Assembly: GCA_017517305.1 (NCBI GenBank)
Contig: JAFWZV010000010.1
Coordinates: 239,423 to 303,422 of the forward strand
DNA: 64,000 nt
DNA from: Lachnospiraceae bacterium
GTDB lineage: Bacteria; Bacillota; Clostridia; Lachnospirales; Lachnospiraceae
Direction of reading: 5' to 3'
Position numbers and translations under genes: made by a program. Positions 42,301 through 50,769 of the stretch are shown one piece after another. The notes under the pieces are model-generated. The model had not been told where the DNA came from, searched no databases, and was given only the letters and a program-made list of their open reading frames with translations. The first letter of the stretch is position 1. Each line of letters opens with the position of its first letter.

Positions 42301-43242
42301 ATGAAGATAGGATTTTTATATGCGGGACAGGGTAGTCAGAATGTTGGCATGGGACAGGATTTATATGATACATATCCAGAGTTTAAGGAGACCTTTGATA
42401 ATGCTAATCCAGGCTTCGACTTAAAGGATTGTTGTTTTAATGGACCTATAGAAAAGCTTGGTCAGACAAGATATACTCAACCATGTATGGTTGCATTTGC
42501 AGTTGGTGTTACAAAGATACTTGCCAATAATGGAATAAAACCAGAATATGCTGCAGGACTTTCTTTGGGTGAGTATTCTGCACTTTATAGCGCAGGAGTA
42601 TTTGATGAGAAGCAGGTGCTTGACCTTGTTGCATACAGAGGACAGTCTATGGAAGAGGCTGTAACTGGAAGGGATGTTGGAATGATAGCTGTTATGAGTC
42701 TTGATAGAGATTCTATTAAAAAGGCTTGTCAGCAGGCTCATGAGGAGTTTAAGGATTCAGAGTTTAATGTTGCAGAGGTTGCAAACTATAATACTCCTGT
42801 TCAGGTTACAGTATCTGGTGATACACCGGTTATTACCAGAGCAGGTGAGATTATGACTGAGATGGGAGCTAAGAGAATTGTTCCAGTAGCGGTTAGTGGA
42901 CCATTCCATACATCACTTATGAAGCCGGCTGGTGATAAGCTTGCTGAGAGATTTAAGAATGAAAACTTTGGTGATATGAGCTTCCCTGTAATTTTTAATT
43001 CAACTGGTAAGGAGTTAGAGGCTGGTAAAACTATTCCTGAGATTCTTGAGATTCAGGTGCAGAGTAGTGTTTACTTTGAGGATACTATTAGATATATGAT
43101 TGAGCAGGGCGTTGATACATTTGTAGAGATAGGACCAGGTAAGACCTTAAGTGGATTTGTTAAGAAGATTGACAGAGCTCTTACAACCTATTCAATTGAG
43201 AATGTTGATAGTTTAAATGCCGTATTAGAAGCGCTTAAATAA
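42301..43242 (+). CDS. fabD: Malonyl-CoA:ACP transacylase
   Basis: A 313-residue acyltransferase with GQGSQ near the N-terminus, nucleophile Ser88 in GLSLGEYSA, Arg in AYRGQSMEEA and the conserved His in SGPFHTSLM. It loads malonate onto ACP. SD aaaggag lies upstream; the 76-nt gap to fabG holds no gene, in particular no acpP. Confidence 0.97.
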   Translation: MKIGFLYAGQGSQNVGMGQDLYDTYPEFKETFDNANPGFDLKDCCFNGPIEKLGQTRYTQPCMVAFAVGVTKILANNGIKPEYAAGLSLGEYSALYSAGVFDEKQVLDLVAYRGQSMEEAVTGRDVGMIAVMSLDRDSIKKACQQAHEEFKDSEFNVAEVANYNTPVQVTVSGDTPVITRAGEIMTEMGAKRIVPVAVSGPFHTSLMKPAGDKLAERFKNENFGDMSFPVIFNSTGKELEAGKTIPEILEIQVQSSVYFEDTIRYMIEQGVDTFVEIGPGKTLSGFVKKIDRALTTYSIENVDSLNAVLEALK

Positions 43243-43318
43243 CTCAATGATTGTTGAATTGATTATTGTAACTGAAAATATATAATTGATTTGTATTTTA
43301 CATGTGAGGTAGTAAAAG

Positions 43319-44062
43319 ATGAGATTAGATGGTAAAACTGCTATTGTTACTGGCGGTAGTAGAGGAATTGGAAGAAGTATATGTTTGGCTCTTGCTAAAG
43401 CTGGTGCGAATGTAGTTACTTGTTATGCTAACGGTGCTGACGGTGCTAATGAAACAGTTAAGCTTTGTGAGGAACAGGGCGTTAAGGCAATGGCTATGAA
43501 GGCAGATGTAGCTAATTATGATGATGTATCTGCTATGGTCGCAAAGACAAAGGAAGAATTTGGAACAATTGATATTCTTGTAAACAATGCTGGTATTACA
43601 AAGGACAATCTTATGCTTAAGATGTCTGAGTCGGATTTTGAACAGGTTATTGATACAAATCTTAAGGGTGCATTCCTATTTACTAAGGATGTATCTAAGA
43701 TAATGCTTAAGCAACGTTCAGGTAGAATTATTAATATTAGTAGTGTGGTTGGAGTATTTGGTAATGCTGGACAGGTAAACTACGCTGCAAGTAAGGCTGG
43801 TCTTATTGGTATGACTAAATCTGTTGCTAAGGAGCTTGCTTCTAGAGGAATTACTTCAAATGTAATTGCACCAGGATTTATTGAGACTGATATGACAGCA
43901 GCACTGAATGAGGCTGTAGCTGACGAGATGTTAAAGGCTATACCTTTGAAAAGAATGGGTACAGGTGAGGACATTGCCAATGCAGTAGTATTTCTTGCTT
44001 CAGATATGGCTAGCTATATCACAGGACAGGTTATCTGTGTAGATGGTGGAATGGCGATGTAA
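43319..44062 (+). CDS. fabG: 3-oxoacyl-ACP reductase (SDR)
   Basis: A 247-residue short-chain dehydrogenase with TGGSRGIGRSI (11-21), NNAGITKDN, the catalytic Tyr/Lys in VNYAASKAG and the C-terminal ITGQVICVDGGMAM typical of FabG. It reduces beta-ketoacyl-ACP with NADPH. Its position between fabD and fabF supports the FabG call over other SDRs. Confidence 0.97.
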   Translation: MRLDGKTAIVTGGSRGIGRSICLALAKAGANVVTCYANGADGANETVKLCEEQGVKAMAMKADVANYDDVSAMVAKTKEEFGTIDILVNNAGITKDNLMLKMSESDFEQVIDTNLKGAFLFTKDVSKIMLKQRSGRIINISSVVGVFGNAGQVNYAASKAGLIGMTKSVAKELASRGITSNVIAPGFIETDMTAALNEAVADEMLKAIPLKRMGTGEDIANAVVFLASDMASYITGQVICVDGGMAM

Positions 44063-44112
44063 TTTGCTTGTTTTGAATGAGATCATTAATCTAAATACAT
44101 AAAGGAGATATT

Positions 44113-45351
44113 ATGAAGAGAAGAGTCGTAATTACAGGTCTTGGAACTGTTAATCCAATTGGTAACAATGTAAAAGACACTTGGGAGAATGCCAAGAAGG
44201 GTGTATGTGGTATTGGACCTATTACACGTATTGATACAACAGATCATGCAGTTAAGGTTGCAGGTGAGGTAAAGGATTTTGCACCTGAAACAGTTATTGA
44301 TAAGAAAGAATTAAGAAGAATGGATAGATATTCTCAGTTTGGCTTGGTTTCTGCTGTTGAGGCCTTTGAGGATAGTAAGCTTAATATGGAGAATGAAGAC
44401 CCAATTCGTTGTGGTATAATCTTTTCTAGTGGAATAGGTGGTATGGAAACTACTGAGAATAACTATGCTACAGGTGAGAGAAGAGGTTATGACAAGGTAT
44501 CTCCTTTCTATATTCCTATGGGTATTTCTAATATGGCTGCTGGTAATATTGCAATTAGACTTGGATTTAAGGGTATGTGTACCTGTGTAGTAACTGCTTG
44601 TGCAAGTAGTAATAATGCCATAGGTGATGCATTCCATTATATTAGAGATGGTTATGCTGAGGTAATGCTTTGTGGTGGTTCTGAGAGTACCATTACACAT
44701 CTTGGACTTGGTGGATTTACTTCCATGCAGGCTCTGAATAAGACAGAGGATTGTAGTAGAGCATCTATTCCATTTGATAAGGAGCGTTCAGGCTTTGTCA
44801 TGGGTGAAGGTGCTGGTGCACTTATTCTTGAAGAATATGAGCACGCTATGGCAAGAGGTGCAAAGATTTATGCAGAGGTTGTGGGCTATGGTGCAACCTG
44901 TGATGCACACCATATCACAGCGCCGCTTCCTGATGGTTCAGGCGGAGCTGCTGCGATGACGATGGCGGTTAAGGATGCAAATATTACACCTGATCAGGTT
45001 GGATATATTAATGCTCATGGAACTTCAACACACTTAAATGATGCTGGTGAAACTATGGCTATAAAGACTGCCTTTGGTGATCATGCTTATAAGCTTATGG
45101 TTAGTTCAACTAAGTCCATGACTGGTCACTTACTTGGTGGAGCAGGTGCTGTAGAAGCAATTTTCACAGCTTTAGCATTGAAGGATGGATTTATTCCTGC
45201 TACTATTAATTATAAGGTTCCAGATGAGGAATGTGATCTTGATATTGTTCCTAATGAGGGTAGAAATGTACAGGTTGATTATGCACTTTCTAATTCTCTT
45301 GGTTTTGGTGGACACAATGCAAGTATTCTTTTAAAGAAGTGGGAGGCATAG
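44113..45351 (+). CDS. fabF: 3-oxoacyl-ACP synthase II
   Basis: A 412-residue elongating ketosynthase. The Cys-His-His triad is Cys163 (VTACASSNN), His302 (NAHGTSTHLND) and His339 (MTGHLLGGAG). The length and the SNSLGFGGHNASIL C-terminus are family-typical. It condenses malonyl-ACP with acyl-ACP. fabZ begins 3 nt after the stop, so the two are coupled. Confidence 0.97.
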   Translation: MKRRVVITGLGTVNPIGNNVKDTWENAKKGVCGIGPITRIDTTDHAVKVAGEVKDFAPETVIDKKELRRMDRYSQFGLVSAVEAFEDSKLNMENEDPIRCGIIFSSGIGGMETTENNYATGERRGYDKVSPFYIPMGISNMAAGNIAIRLGFKGMCTCVVTACASSNNAIGDAFHYIRDGYAEVMLCGGSESTITHLGLGGFTSMQALNKTEDCSRASIPFDKERSGFVMGEGAGALILEEYEHAMARGAKIYAEVVGYGATCDAHHITAPLPDGSGGAAAMTMAVKDANITPDQVGYINAHGTSTHLNDAGETMAIKTAFGDHAYKLMVSSTKSMTGHLLGGAGAVEAIFTALALKDGFIPATINYKVPDEECDLDIVPNEGRNVQVDYALSNSLGFGGHNASILLKKWEA

Positions 45352-45354
45352 GAT

Positions 45355-45780
45355 ATGGAGCTTAATTCAAACCAGATACAGGAAATAATACCACACAGAT
45401 ATCCGTTTTTACTTGTGGATAGAATTACAGATTTTGAACCAGGTAAGTTTGCCAAGGGTATTAAGTGTGTATCAGCTAATGAGATGCAGTTTTGTGGACA
45501 TTTTCCACAGCAGCATGTTATGCCAGGTGTTTTAATAGTTGAAGCGTTAGCGCAGGTTGGAGCGGTTGCTATACTTTCAGAGGAAGAGAATAAGGGTAAG
45601 GTTGCTTTCTTCGGTGGTATTAAGAATGCACGTTTTAAGAAGCAGGTCATTCCTGGAGATGTTCTTGAGCTTGAGTGTGAGCTGACAGCACGCAAGGGAC
45701 CTATTGGTTATGGTAATGCTGTGGCTAAGGTTGATGGTAAGGTTGCAGTTACTGCAGAGCTTACATTTGCAATTGGATAA
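45355..45780 (+). CDS. fabZ: 3-hydroxyacyl-ACP dehydratase
   Basis: A 141-residue hot-dog dehydratase with [13 protein letters not shown], catalytic His49 in [12 protein letters not shown] and Glu63 in IVEALAQ. Last gene of the operon, with a terminator 20 nt after the stop. The FabZ/FabK pair without FabA suggests that unsaturated fatty acids, if made, depend on another enzyme or on FabZ variants elsewhere. Confidence 0.97.
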   Translation: MELNSNQIQEIIPHRYPFLLVDRITDFEPGKFAKGIKCVSANEMQFCGHFPQQHVMPGVLIVEALAQVGAVAILSEEENKGKVAFFGGIKNARFKKQVIPGDVLELECELTARKGPIGYGNAVAKVDGKVAVTAELTFAIG

Positions 45781-45799
45781 TATTTATATTGAATTTATT

Positions 45800-45828
45800 A
45801 AACCTCCAGTATAATGCTGGAGGTTTAA
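45800..45828 (+). terminator. Terminator of the fatty acid operon
   Basis: AAACCTCCAG (45800-45809) pairs with CTGGAGGTTT (45817-45826), followed by AATTGTTG. Confidence 0.82.
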
Positions 45829-45861
45829 TTGTTGTATTATAAAAACCTTAATACCAATTTG

Positions 45862-45890
45862 TTGAACTAGGTTAAATTACGTGTTATTAT
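45862..45890 (+). promoter_or_regulatory. Promoter of the HAD-aroK unit
   Basis: TTGAAC (45862-45867) and TATTAT (45885-45890) with 17 bp spacing, upstream of the HAD gene. Confidence 0.55.
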
Positions 45891-45928
45891 ATTTTGAGTT
45901 AATAGTAATTTATATGTTGATTAATAAT

Positions 45929-45946
45929 TTGTAAATAAATTTACAA
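45929..45946. promoter_or_regulatory. 18-bp palindrome in the leader of the HAD gene
   Basis: TTGTAAAT and ATTTACAA (45929-45936 / 45939-45946) form a perfect inverted repeat with a 2-bp centre, about 39 nt downstream of the -10 box and 31 nt before the ATG. A repressor site in this position would act as a roadblock. Confidence 0.45.
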
Positions 45947-45976
45947 GTTGTTTGGTGTGTTAATTAAGGAGTTAAT

Positions 45977-46639
45977 ATGATTCAGAAAATAATAGATACA
46001 ATTAATCCAATCATACAGGGGAAGAAAACTCTTATATTTGATGTGGATGGAACCCTGCTTGATAGTATGCCAATGTGGGCAAGGCTAGATATTGACTATT
46101 TAGAGGGAATGGGATACCATCCAGAACCGGATTTTTGTACAAAGGTTAAAATGATGACCATAAGTGATGCTTCTATATTTATAAGGGATTACTTTGGTGT
46201 TAGTAAAACCCCTGAACAAATTACTTGTGAAATCATGGATATGGCCTGTAGTCATTATGAAAATGATTTAATTCTTAAACCTGGAGCTGCTGAGCTGGTA
46301 AAGACGCTTAAAGCTATGGGTTATCATATTGTGGTTGCAACAGCTAATGAATATGATATGGTAAAAAAATGCTTAGAGCGTAATGGCATAATGCAATATA
46401 TGGATGGACTTGTAACATGTACAATGGTTGGTAGTAGCAAGCAAAAACCTGATGTATATCTTAAGGCTTGTGAAATTACAGGTGCAACAGTAGAGGAGAG
46501 TGTTGTATTTGAAGATTCCAGTTTTGCTATTAATACAGCTATTAATGCAGGCTTTGATGTTGTGGGAGTGTATGATGCTACAGAAGAGGATAAGTGGGAT
46601 TTGATTTGTAAATTAACAAAATGTCAGGTGGTGTTTTAG
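45977..46639 (+). CDS. HAD superfamily phosphatase (beta-phosphoglucomutase-like)
   Basis: A 220-residue haloacid-dehalogenase-fold hydrolase. Nucleophile Asp22 and acid/base Asp24 sit in FDVDGTLLDS, motif II is VVATA, motif III Lys lies in SSKQKPDVYLK, and motif IV is VFEDSSFAI. A helical C1 cap lies between ~35 and 95. It dephosphorylates a small phosphometabolite or acts as a phosphoglucomutase; the substrate is not readable. The small Cys-rich gene begins immediately after its stop codon and aroK follows. Confidence 0.9.
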   Translation: MIQKIIDTINPIIQGKKTLIFDVDGTLLDSMPMWARLDIDYLEGMGYHPEPDFCTKVKMMTISDASIFIRDYFGVSKTPEQITCEIMDMACSHYENDLILKPGAAELVKTLKAMGYHIVVATANEYDMVKKCLERNGIMQYMDGLVTCTMVGSSKQKPDVYLKACEITGATVEESVVFEDSSFAINTAINAGFDVVGVYDATEEDKWDLICKLTKCQVVF

Positions 46640-46840
46640 ATGAGTATGAATAAGAAAAAGGAAAGACCTTCAAATTGTGAGAGCTGTGCTTATTATACAT
46701 ATGACGATGAATATGAATGTTATGTATGTGATGTAAATCTTGATGAGGACGAGATGGCAAGATTTATGTCTGATACTTATTATAATTGTCCTTATTATAA
46801 ATACGGAGATGAGTATAGCGTTGTTAGAAAGCAGATGTAG
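46640..46840 (+). CDS. Small Cys-rich protein (DUF6472-like)
   Basis: A 66-residue protein with five cysteines: Cys13 and Cys16 (CESC), Cys27 and Cys30 (CYVC), and Cys50. The two CxxC pairs suggest a zinc knuckle. It is rich in Tyr, Asp and Glu. It resembles a short family widespread in Clostridia that I know as DUF6472, of unknown function. ATG lies directly after the HAD stop codon, and the SD (aggtgg) is inside the HAD gene, so translation is coupled. It ends 9 nt before aroK. Confidence 0.78.
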   Translation: MSMNKKKERPSNCESCAYYTYDDEYECYVCDVNLDEDEMARFMSDTYYNCPYYKYGDEYSVVRKQM

Positions 46841-46849
46841 GGAGAAAAT

Positions 46850-47356
46850 ATGAAGAAAAATATTGTTTTGATTGGAATGCCAGGAGCTGGTAAAAGTACA
46901 ATTGGAGTTTTGCTGGCAAAGGCAATAAATTACGATTTTATAGATGCGGATTTGATTATTCAACAAAAACATAATAAGAAACTATATGAGATAATTAATG
47001 AATGTGGCATAGATGAATTTTTGCGAATTGAGGATGACGTTATATCAGGTATTAATGTTGATGGCACAGTAATTGCTACAGGTGGTAGTGCAATATATGG
47101 TGAAAATGCCATGAAGCATATGAAAGAAAATGGTATAGTGATATATTTAAAACTAAGCTGTGTAGAAATTATTAATCGAATTAGTAATATTACAACTCGA
47201 GGAATAGCTATGAAGGACGGTAAGACTATTTTTGATATATATAATGAGAGAGTACCATTATATGAAAAATATGCAGACATTACTATTGATGCAGAAGGAA
47301 CCAATATTGAAGAATGTGTTGCTTTGGTGAATGAAACAATTCTTAACAATATTTAA
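46850..47356 (+). CDS. aroK: Shikimate kinase
   Basis: A 168-residue P-loop kinase phosphorylating shikimate in chorismate synthesis. Walker A is GMPGAGKST (~8-16), DFIDAD is the shikimate-binding Asp region, FLRIED the conserved Arg, and VIATGGSAIYG the Walker-B/GGG-like segment. The family's lid Arg region appears as ITTRGIAM. The match is slightly divergent from AroK of other clades but the length is standard. Coupled to the small Cys-rich gene. Confidence 0.9.
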   Translation: MKKNIVLIGMPGAGKSTIGVLLAKAINYDFIDADLIIQQKHNKKLYEIINECGIDEFLRIEDDVISGINVDGTVIATGGSAIYGENAMKHMKENGIVIYLKLSCVEIINRISNITTRGIAMKDGKTIFDIYNERVPLYEKYADITIDAEGTNIEECVALVNETILNNI

Positions 47357-47458
47357 CAATTAATATTAGCTGGTGAACATAACATCATACAAAATGTTAC
47401 ATAATTGTTAAAAATAGGAAAAATATTACGAAAAAGTTACAAAATAATTAAAAATAAC

Positions 47459-47488
47459 TGGACAAATATATTACGTGCGTGATATACT
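47459..47488 (+). promoter_or_regulatory. Promoter of the L,D-transpeptidase gene
   Basis: TGGACA (47459-47464) and TATACT (47483-47488) with 18 bp spacing, about 40 nt before the ATG at 47529. Confidence 0.6.
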
Positions 47489-47528
47489 CTTATTGTTAAT
47501 TGACTAAATATTTATAGAGGTATTGCGT

Positions 47529-48431
47529 ATGAAAAAATTAAAAAATAAAATTAATATATTGTTAGTTTGTTTGCTAAGTTTTGTTATTATAAGTGCAAAT
47601 GTTAAGTCTAATGCTTTGGAATTTGATCATATACAAAATAGTTCTTCAAAGGATTCAACAGTTATAACTGAATATGGGATAGAAGATACATACATTGATA
47701 TTAATGATATTTCATTAGAGACAGCTATTGAGAATAACTGTGAGAGTAGTTATAATAATGAAACAGAAATTATAGCTGATGTAAATCAGGTTACTGGTTC
47801 TATTACACAGGTTAATTCAGAAGATAATTTTCAGAACGATAATTCAAATGTGTATTATGTAGGAGAAACATCAGATTCTAATATGTTAGTTGATGATGGA
47901 AACACAGTTCTTTCGTCATCTGCAGTTAGTTCAGATGCAAACTATTATGTTGAGAATTGGCAGGAGCTTTCTGGTGATTTATCCATTAAGGTAAATAAAC
48001 AGGCAAGCTGTGTTACAGTATATAAAGGAGATGTGCCAATAAGAGCAATGGTTTGCTCCGCAGGTGAATCAACTCCAGAGGGAACCTTCTATATGCAAAG
48101 TCAGTGGGATTGGCTTATGCTTATAAAGGGCCAATACGGAAGATATTGTTCACAGATTTCTGGAGACTATTTATTCCATTCTGTACCTTATAACTCTATG
48201 GATATATATGATTTAGATACTGAAATGTATAATCAGTTAGGATCACTTTGTTCACATGGTTGTATTAGATTAACTGTAGAAGATGCTAAGTGGATATATG
48301 ATAATTGTTCAACTGGTGTTGAGATAACAATATATAATGATTCAAATCCAGGTCCTCTTGGTAAGCCAGGCTTTGAACAAATTCCATCAAATCAAACATG
48401 GGATCCAACTGATACAGATATTGTTGAATAG
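47529..48431 (+). CDS. Secreted L,D-transpeptidase (YkuD)
   Basis: A 300-residue secreted peptidoglycan enzyme. A signal peptide covers residues 1-~29 (KINILLVCLLSFVIISANVKSN, shown in part as LLVCLLSFVIIS). A Ser/Thr/Asn-rich linker of ~110 residues follows, then the YkuD domain (~150-285) with ESTPEGTFYM and the catalytic SHGCIRL (Cys245). It forms 3-3 cross-links or attaches proteins to the wall. ATG 47529 is chosen over an in-frame TTG at 47523 for the gaggt SD. It is followed after 8 nt by the ChW amidase, so both likely belong to one wall-remodelling unit. Confidence 0.93.
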   Translation: MKKLKNKINILLVCLLSFVIISANVKSNALEFDHIQNSSSKDSTVITEYGIEDTYIDINDISLETAIENNCESSYNNETEIIADVNQVTGSITQVNSEDNFQNDNSNVYYVGETSDSNMLVDDGNTVLSSSAVSSDANYYVENWQELSGDLSIKVNKQASCVTVYKGDVPIRAMVCSAGESTPEGTFYMQSQWDWLMLIKGQYGRYCSQISGDYLFHSVPYNSMDIYDLDTEMYNQLGSLCSHGCIRLTVEDAKWIYDNCSTGVEITIYNDSNPGPLGKPGFEQIPSNQTWDPTDTDIVE

Positions 48432-48439
48432 ATAAATAA

Positions 48440-50707
48440 ATGAAAGGATTTGGTTTTTTGAAAGCAAGAAAGATATTTTTTAAATTTATAGCAGTTGTAA
48501 CATCCATAGTTATGTGTTTTGCCTTATTGCCAGATGAATATATGGGTACTATTGTAGCTCAAGCATCAACTAATGACCCTATTGTTGTTGTCCTTGACCC
48601 TGGACATGGTGGTAATGACAATGGTGCATGTAATGGATCTCTTGGAACCAATGAAAAGAATAGTAATTGGGAGATGACACTTGCCTGTAAGGCTTATCTT
48701 GAAAATTATGAGAATGTAAAAGTAATTTTGACTAGAGAAAATAGAGACGAATATTCCTCATTAAGTTCAAGAGTTCAAATTGCAGAAGCCAATGAGGCTG
48801 ACTTATTTGTAAGCCTTCATAGTAACTCAACTAGCCATGATGTTTCAGCTGTTAATGGATGTGAAGTATATAGATCTGTGGTTGAACCTTTTGCAAGCAA
48901 TACACATCAGCTTGCTGCTGATATTTGTACAAATCTTTCAGCATTAGGTCTTACAAATAGAGGTGTAAAAACAAGAAAATCTACAATATTGCCTGATGAT
49001 GATTATTATACTGTTATTGCAGATTGTGTAATGAGTGGAATACCATCTCTTATCGTAGAGCATGCATTTGTTAACAATAAATTCGATGCTGAATTCTTAA
49101 ATAGTCCATCTAAGCTTAAATCTATGGGTGAGGCTGATGCTAAGGCTATTGCAAAATATTTTAACTTGAAATGGAAGGGAACTTCTGATACAGGACTTCC
49201 TACTGTAGAGACAACTGCATATATGCAGGATTATGGCTGGACTGCAACTTCACCTAGTGGTATGGCTGCAGGTTTTGTAACTTATAGAACTAATGACCAT
49301 AGAGATAAGCAGCTACAGGCATTTAAGATAGATCTTAATAACGAAGGTATATCAGGAAATATTGAATATCAAGCCTACTCCTCCAATACGGGTTGGCAGA
49401 GCATGGTTAGTGGTGGTAATGTTGCAGGAAATACATTGTCGAATAAGTTACTTGAAGCTGTAAAAATCAACCTGACTGGAGATATCTCTTCAATATATGA
49501 TGTATATTATCGAGTATATACAGGTCAATCAGGTTGGCTTGGTTGGGCTAGTAATGGATATCCTGCTGGTAAAATAGGTTTTGGTACTGAGATTAAAGCA
49601 CTTCAAGTTAGATTAATTAAAAAGGGATCTGACGCACCTATCAGTAATGTAAGTTCATTTTTAGAGGTAATTAAGGCACCACAGACTGCTAAAATAGCAT
49701 ATATCACTCATATTCAATCTTATGGTTGGGAGGTTGCTGAGGCATATGATGGAATTACAAGTGGAACCTCTGGACAAAGTAAGAGACTTGAAGGTATAGT
49801 TATTAGAAATAATACTGGAGTTCCAGGTGATGTTGAATATCAGGTACACTGTGAAACATACGGTTGGATGAATTGGGTAACTGGTGGTGAGTTAGCTGGA
49901 ACAAGTGGTGAGTCAAAGCGTTTAGAGGCTATTCGAATTAAGCTAACTGGAGAAGTGAGTGAAAAATATGATGTATATTATAGAGTTCATGCTGAGGGCT
50001 ATGGTTGGTTAGATTGGGCTAAGAATGGTGATCCGGCTGGAACCAGTGGGGAATCAAAACGTCTTGAAGCTATAGAGATTGTTCTTGTTGAAAAGAATGG
50101 TGCTGCTCCTGGAAGTACTGAAAGACCATATGTTACAAAGCTTGTTACATACCAGACTCATGTTGAAAAATACGGATGGCAGAAGTTTGTCAGTGATGGA
50201 AGTAGCAGTGGAACCTCAGGAGAGAGCAAGCGTTTAGAGGGTATCAGAATTAAGAATGCCTCTGGCGTTAGTGGAAGTATTAGATATAGGGTTCATTGTG
50301 AAAAATATGGTTGGATGAATTGGGTCTATGACGGTGGAATGGCTGGAACCACAGGCGAAAGTAAACGTTTAGAGGGTATATCAATCGAATTGACTGGTGA
50401 AGCTGCAGAGACCTATGATGTATATTATAGAGTTCATTGTGAAACCTTTGGTTGGTTAGATTGGGCTAAAAATGGTGAATTAGCAGGTAGTGAAGGTTTG
50501 TCAAAACGATTAGAAGCTATACAAATTGTCTATGTACCAAAGAATGGACCTGCTCCTGGTAGTACTGTAAGACCATATGTTAATGGTAATGCTAAAGAAC
50601 AAGAAACTACAGAGGCAACAACAGAAACTGTACCTGAGACAACTGTAGAAAACGTGGTTGAAAACAATAATGATTCTACAGCTTCACCTACAGATGCAAT
50701 ACAATAA
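48440..50707 (+). CDS. N-acetylmuramoyl-L-alanine amidase with nine ChW repeats
   Basis: A 755-residue secreted enzyme. The signal segment is ~12-42, then an Amidase_3 domain (~48-233) with zinc ligands His56 (DPGHGG), Glu72 (NEKN) and His127 (SLHSN), and catalytic Glu207 (VEHAF). Residues ~245-725 hold nine ChW (clostridial hydrophobic, conserved Trp) repeats, e.g. YGWMNW...GTSGESKRLEAI. They are arranged as three triplets; the third repeat of each triplet has the form VYYRVH..GWLDWAKNG or a variant. A Thr/Glu-rich tail follows. It cleaves the amide link of peptidoglycan and probably binds the wall or its own surface through ChW. Confidence 0.95.
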   Translation: MKGFGFLKARKIFFKFIAVVTSIVMCFALLPDEYMGTIVAQASTNDPIVVVLDPGHGGNDNGACNGSLGTNEKNSNWEMTLACKAYLENYENVKVILTRENRDEYSSLSSRVQIAEANEADLFVSLHSNSTSHDVSAVNGCEVYRSVVEPFASNTHQLAADICTNLSALGLTNRGVKTRKSTILPDDDYYTVIADCVMSGIPSLIVEHAFVNNKFDAEFLNSPSKLKSMGEADAKAIAKYFNLKWKGTSDTGLPTVETTAYMQDYGWTATSPSGMAAGFVTYRTNDHRDKQLQAFKIDLNNEGISGNIEYQAYSSNTGWQSMVSGGNVAGNTLSNKLLEAVKINLTGDISSIYDVYYRVYTGQSGWLGWASNGYPAGKIGFGTEIKALQVRLIKKGSDAPISNVSSFLEVIKAPQTAKIAYITHIQSYGWEVAEAYDGITSGTSGQSKRLEGIVIRNNTGVPGDVEYQVHCETYGWMNWVTGGELAGTSGESKRLEAIRIKLTGEVSEKYDVYYRVHAEGYGWLDWAKNGDPAGTSGESKRLEAIEIVLVEKNGAAPGSTERPYVTKLVTYQTHVEKYGWQKFVSDGSSSGTSGESKRLEGIRIKNASGVSGSIRYRVHCEKYGWMNWVYDGGMAGTTGESKRLEGISIELTGEAAETYDVYYRVHCETFGWLDWAKNGELAGSEGLSKRLEAIQIVYVPKNGPAPGSTVRPYVNGNAKEQETTEATTETVPETTVENVVENNNDSTASPTDAIQ

Positions 50708-50769
50708 ACAGTATAAAAACAAATTAATTACGAATACTACTTCTATAATTAATAGGAGTAGTATTTTTT

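Noticed and set aside
49200-50560. Repeated DNA segments that might suggest an array or recombination hot spot
   Set aside because: They encode the in-frame ChW protein repeats; unequal lengths and protein-level conservation explain them.
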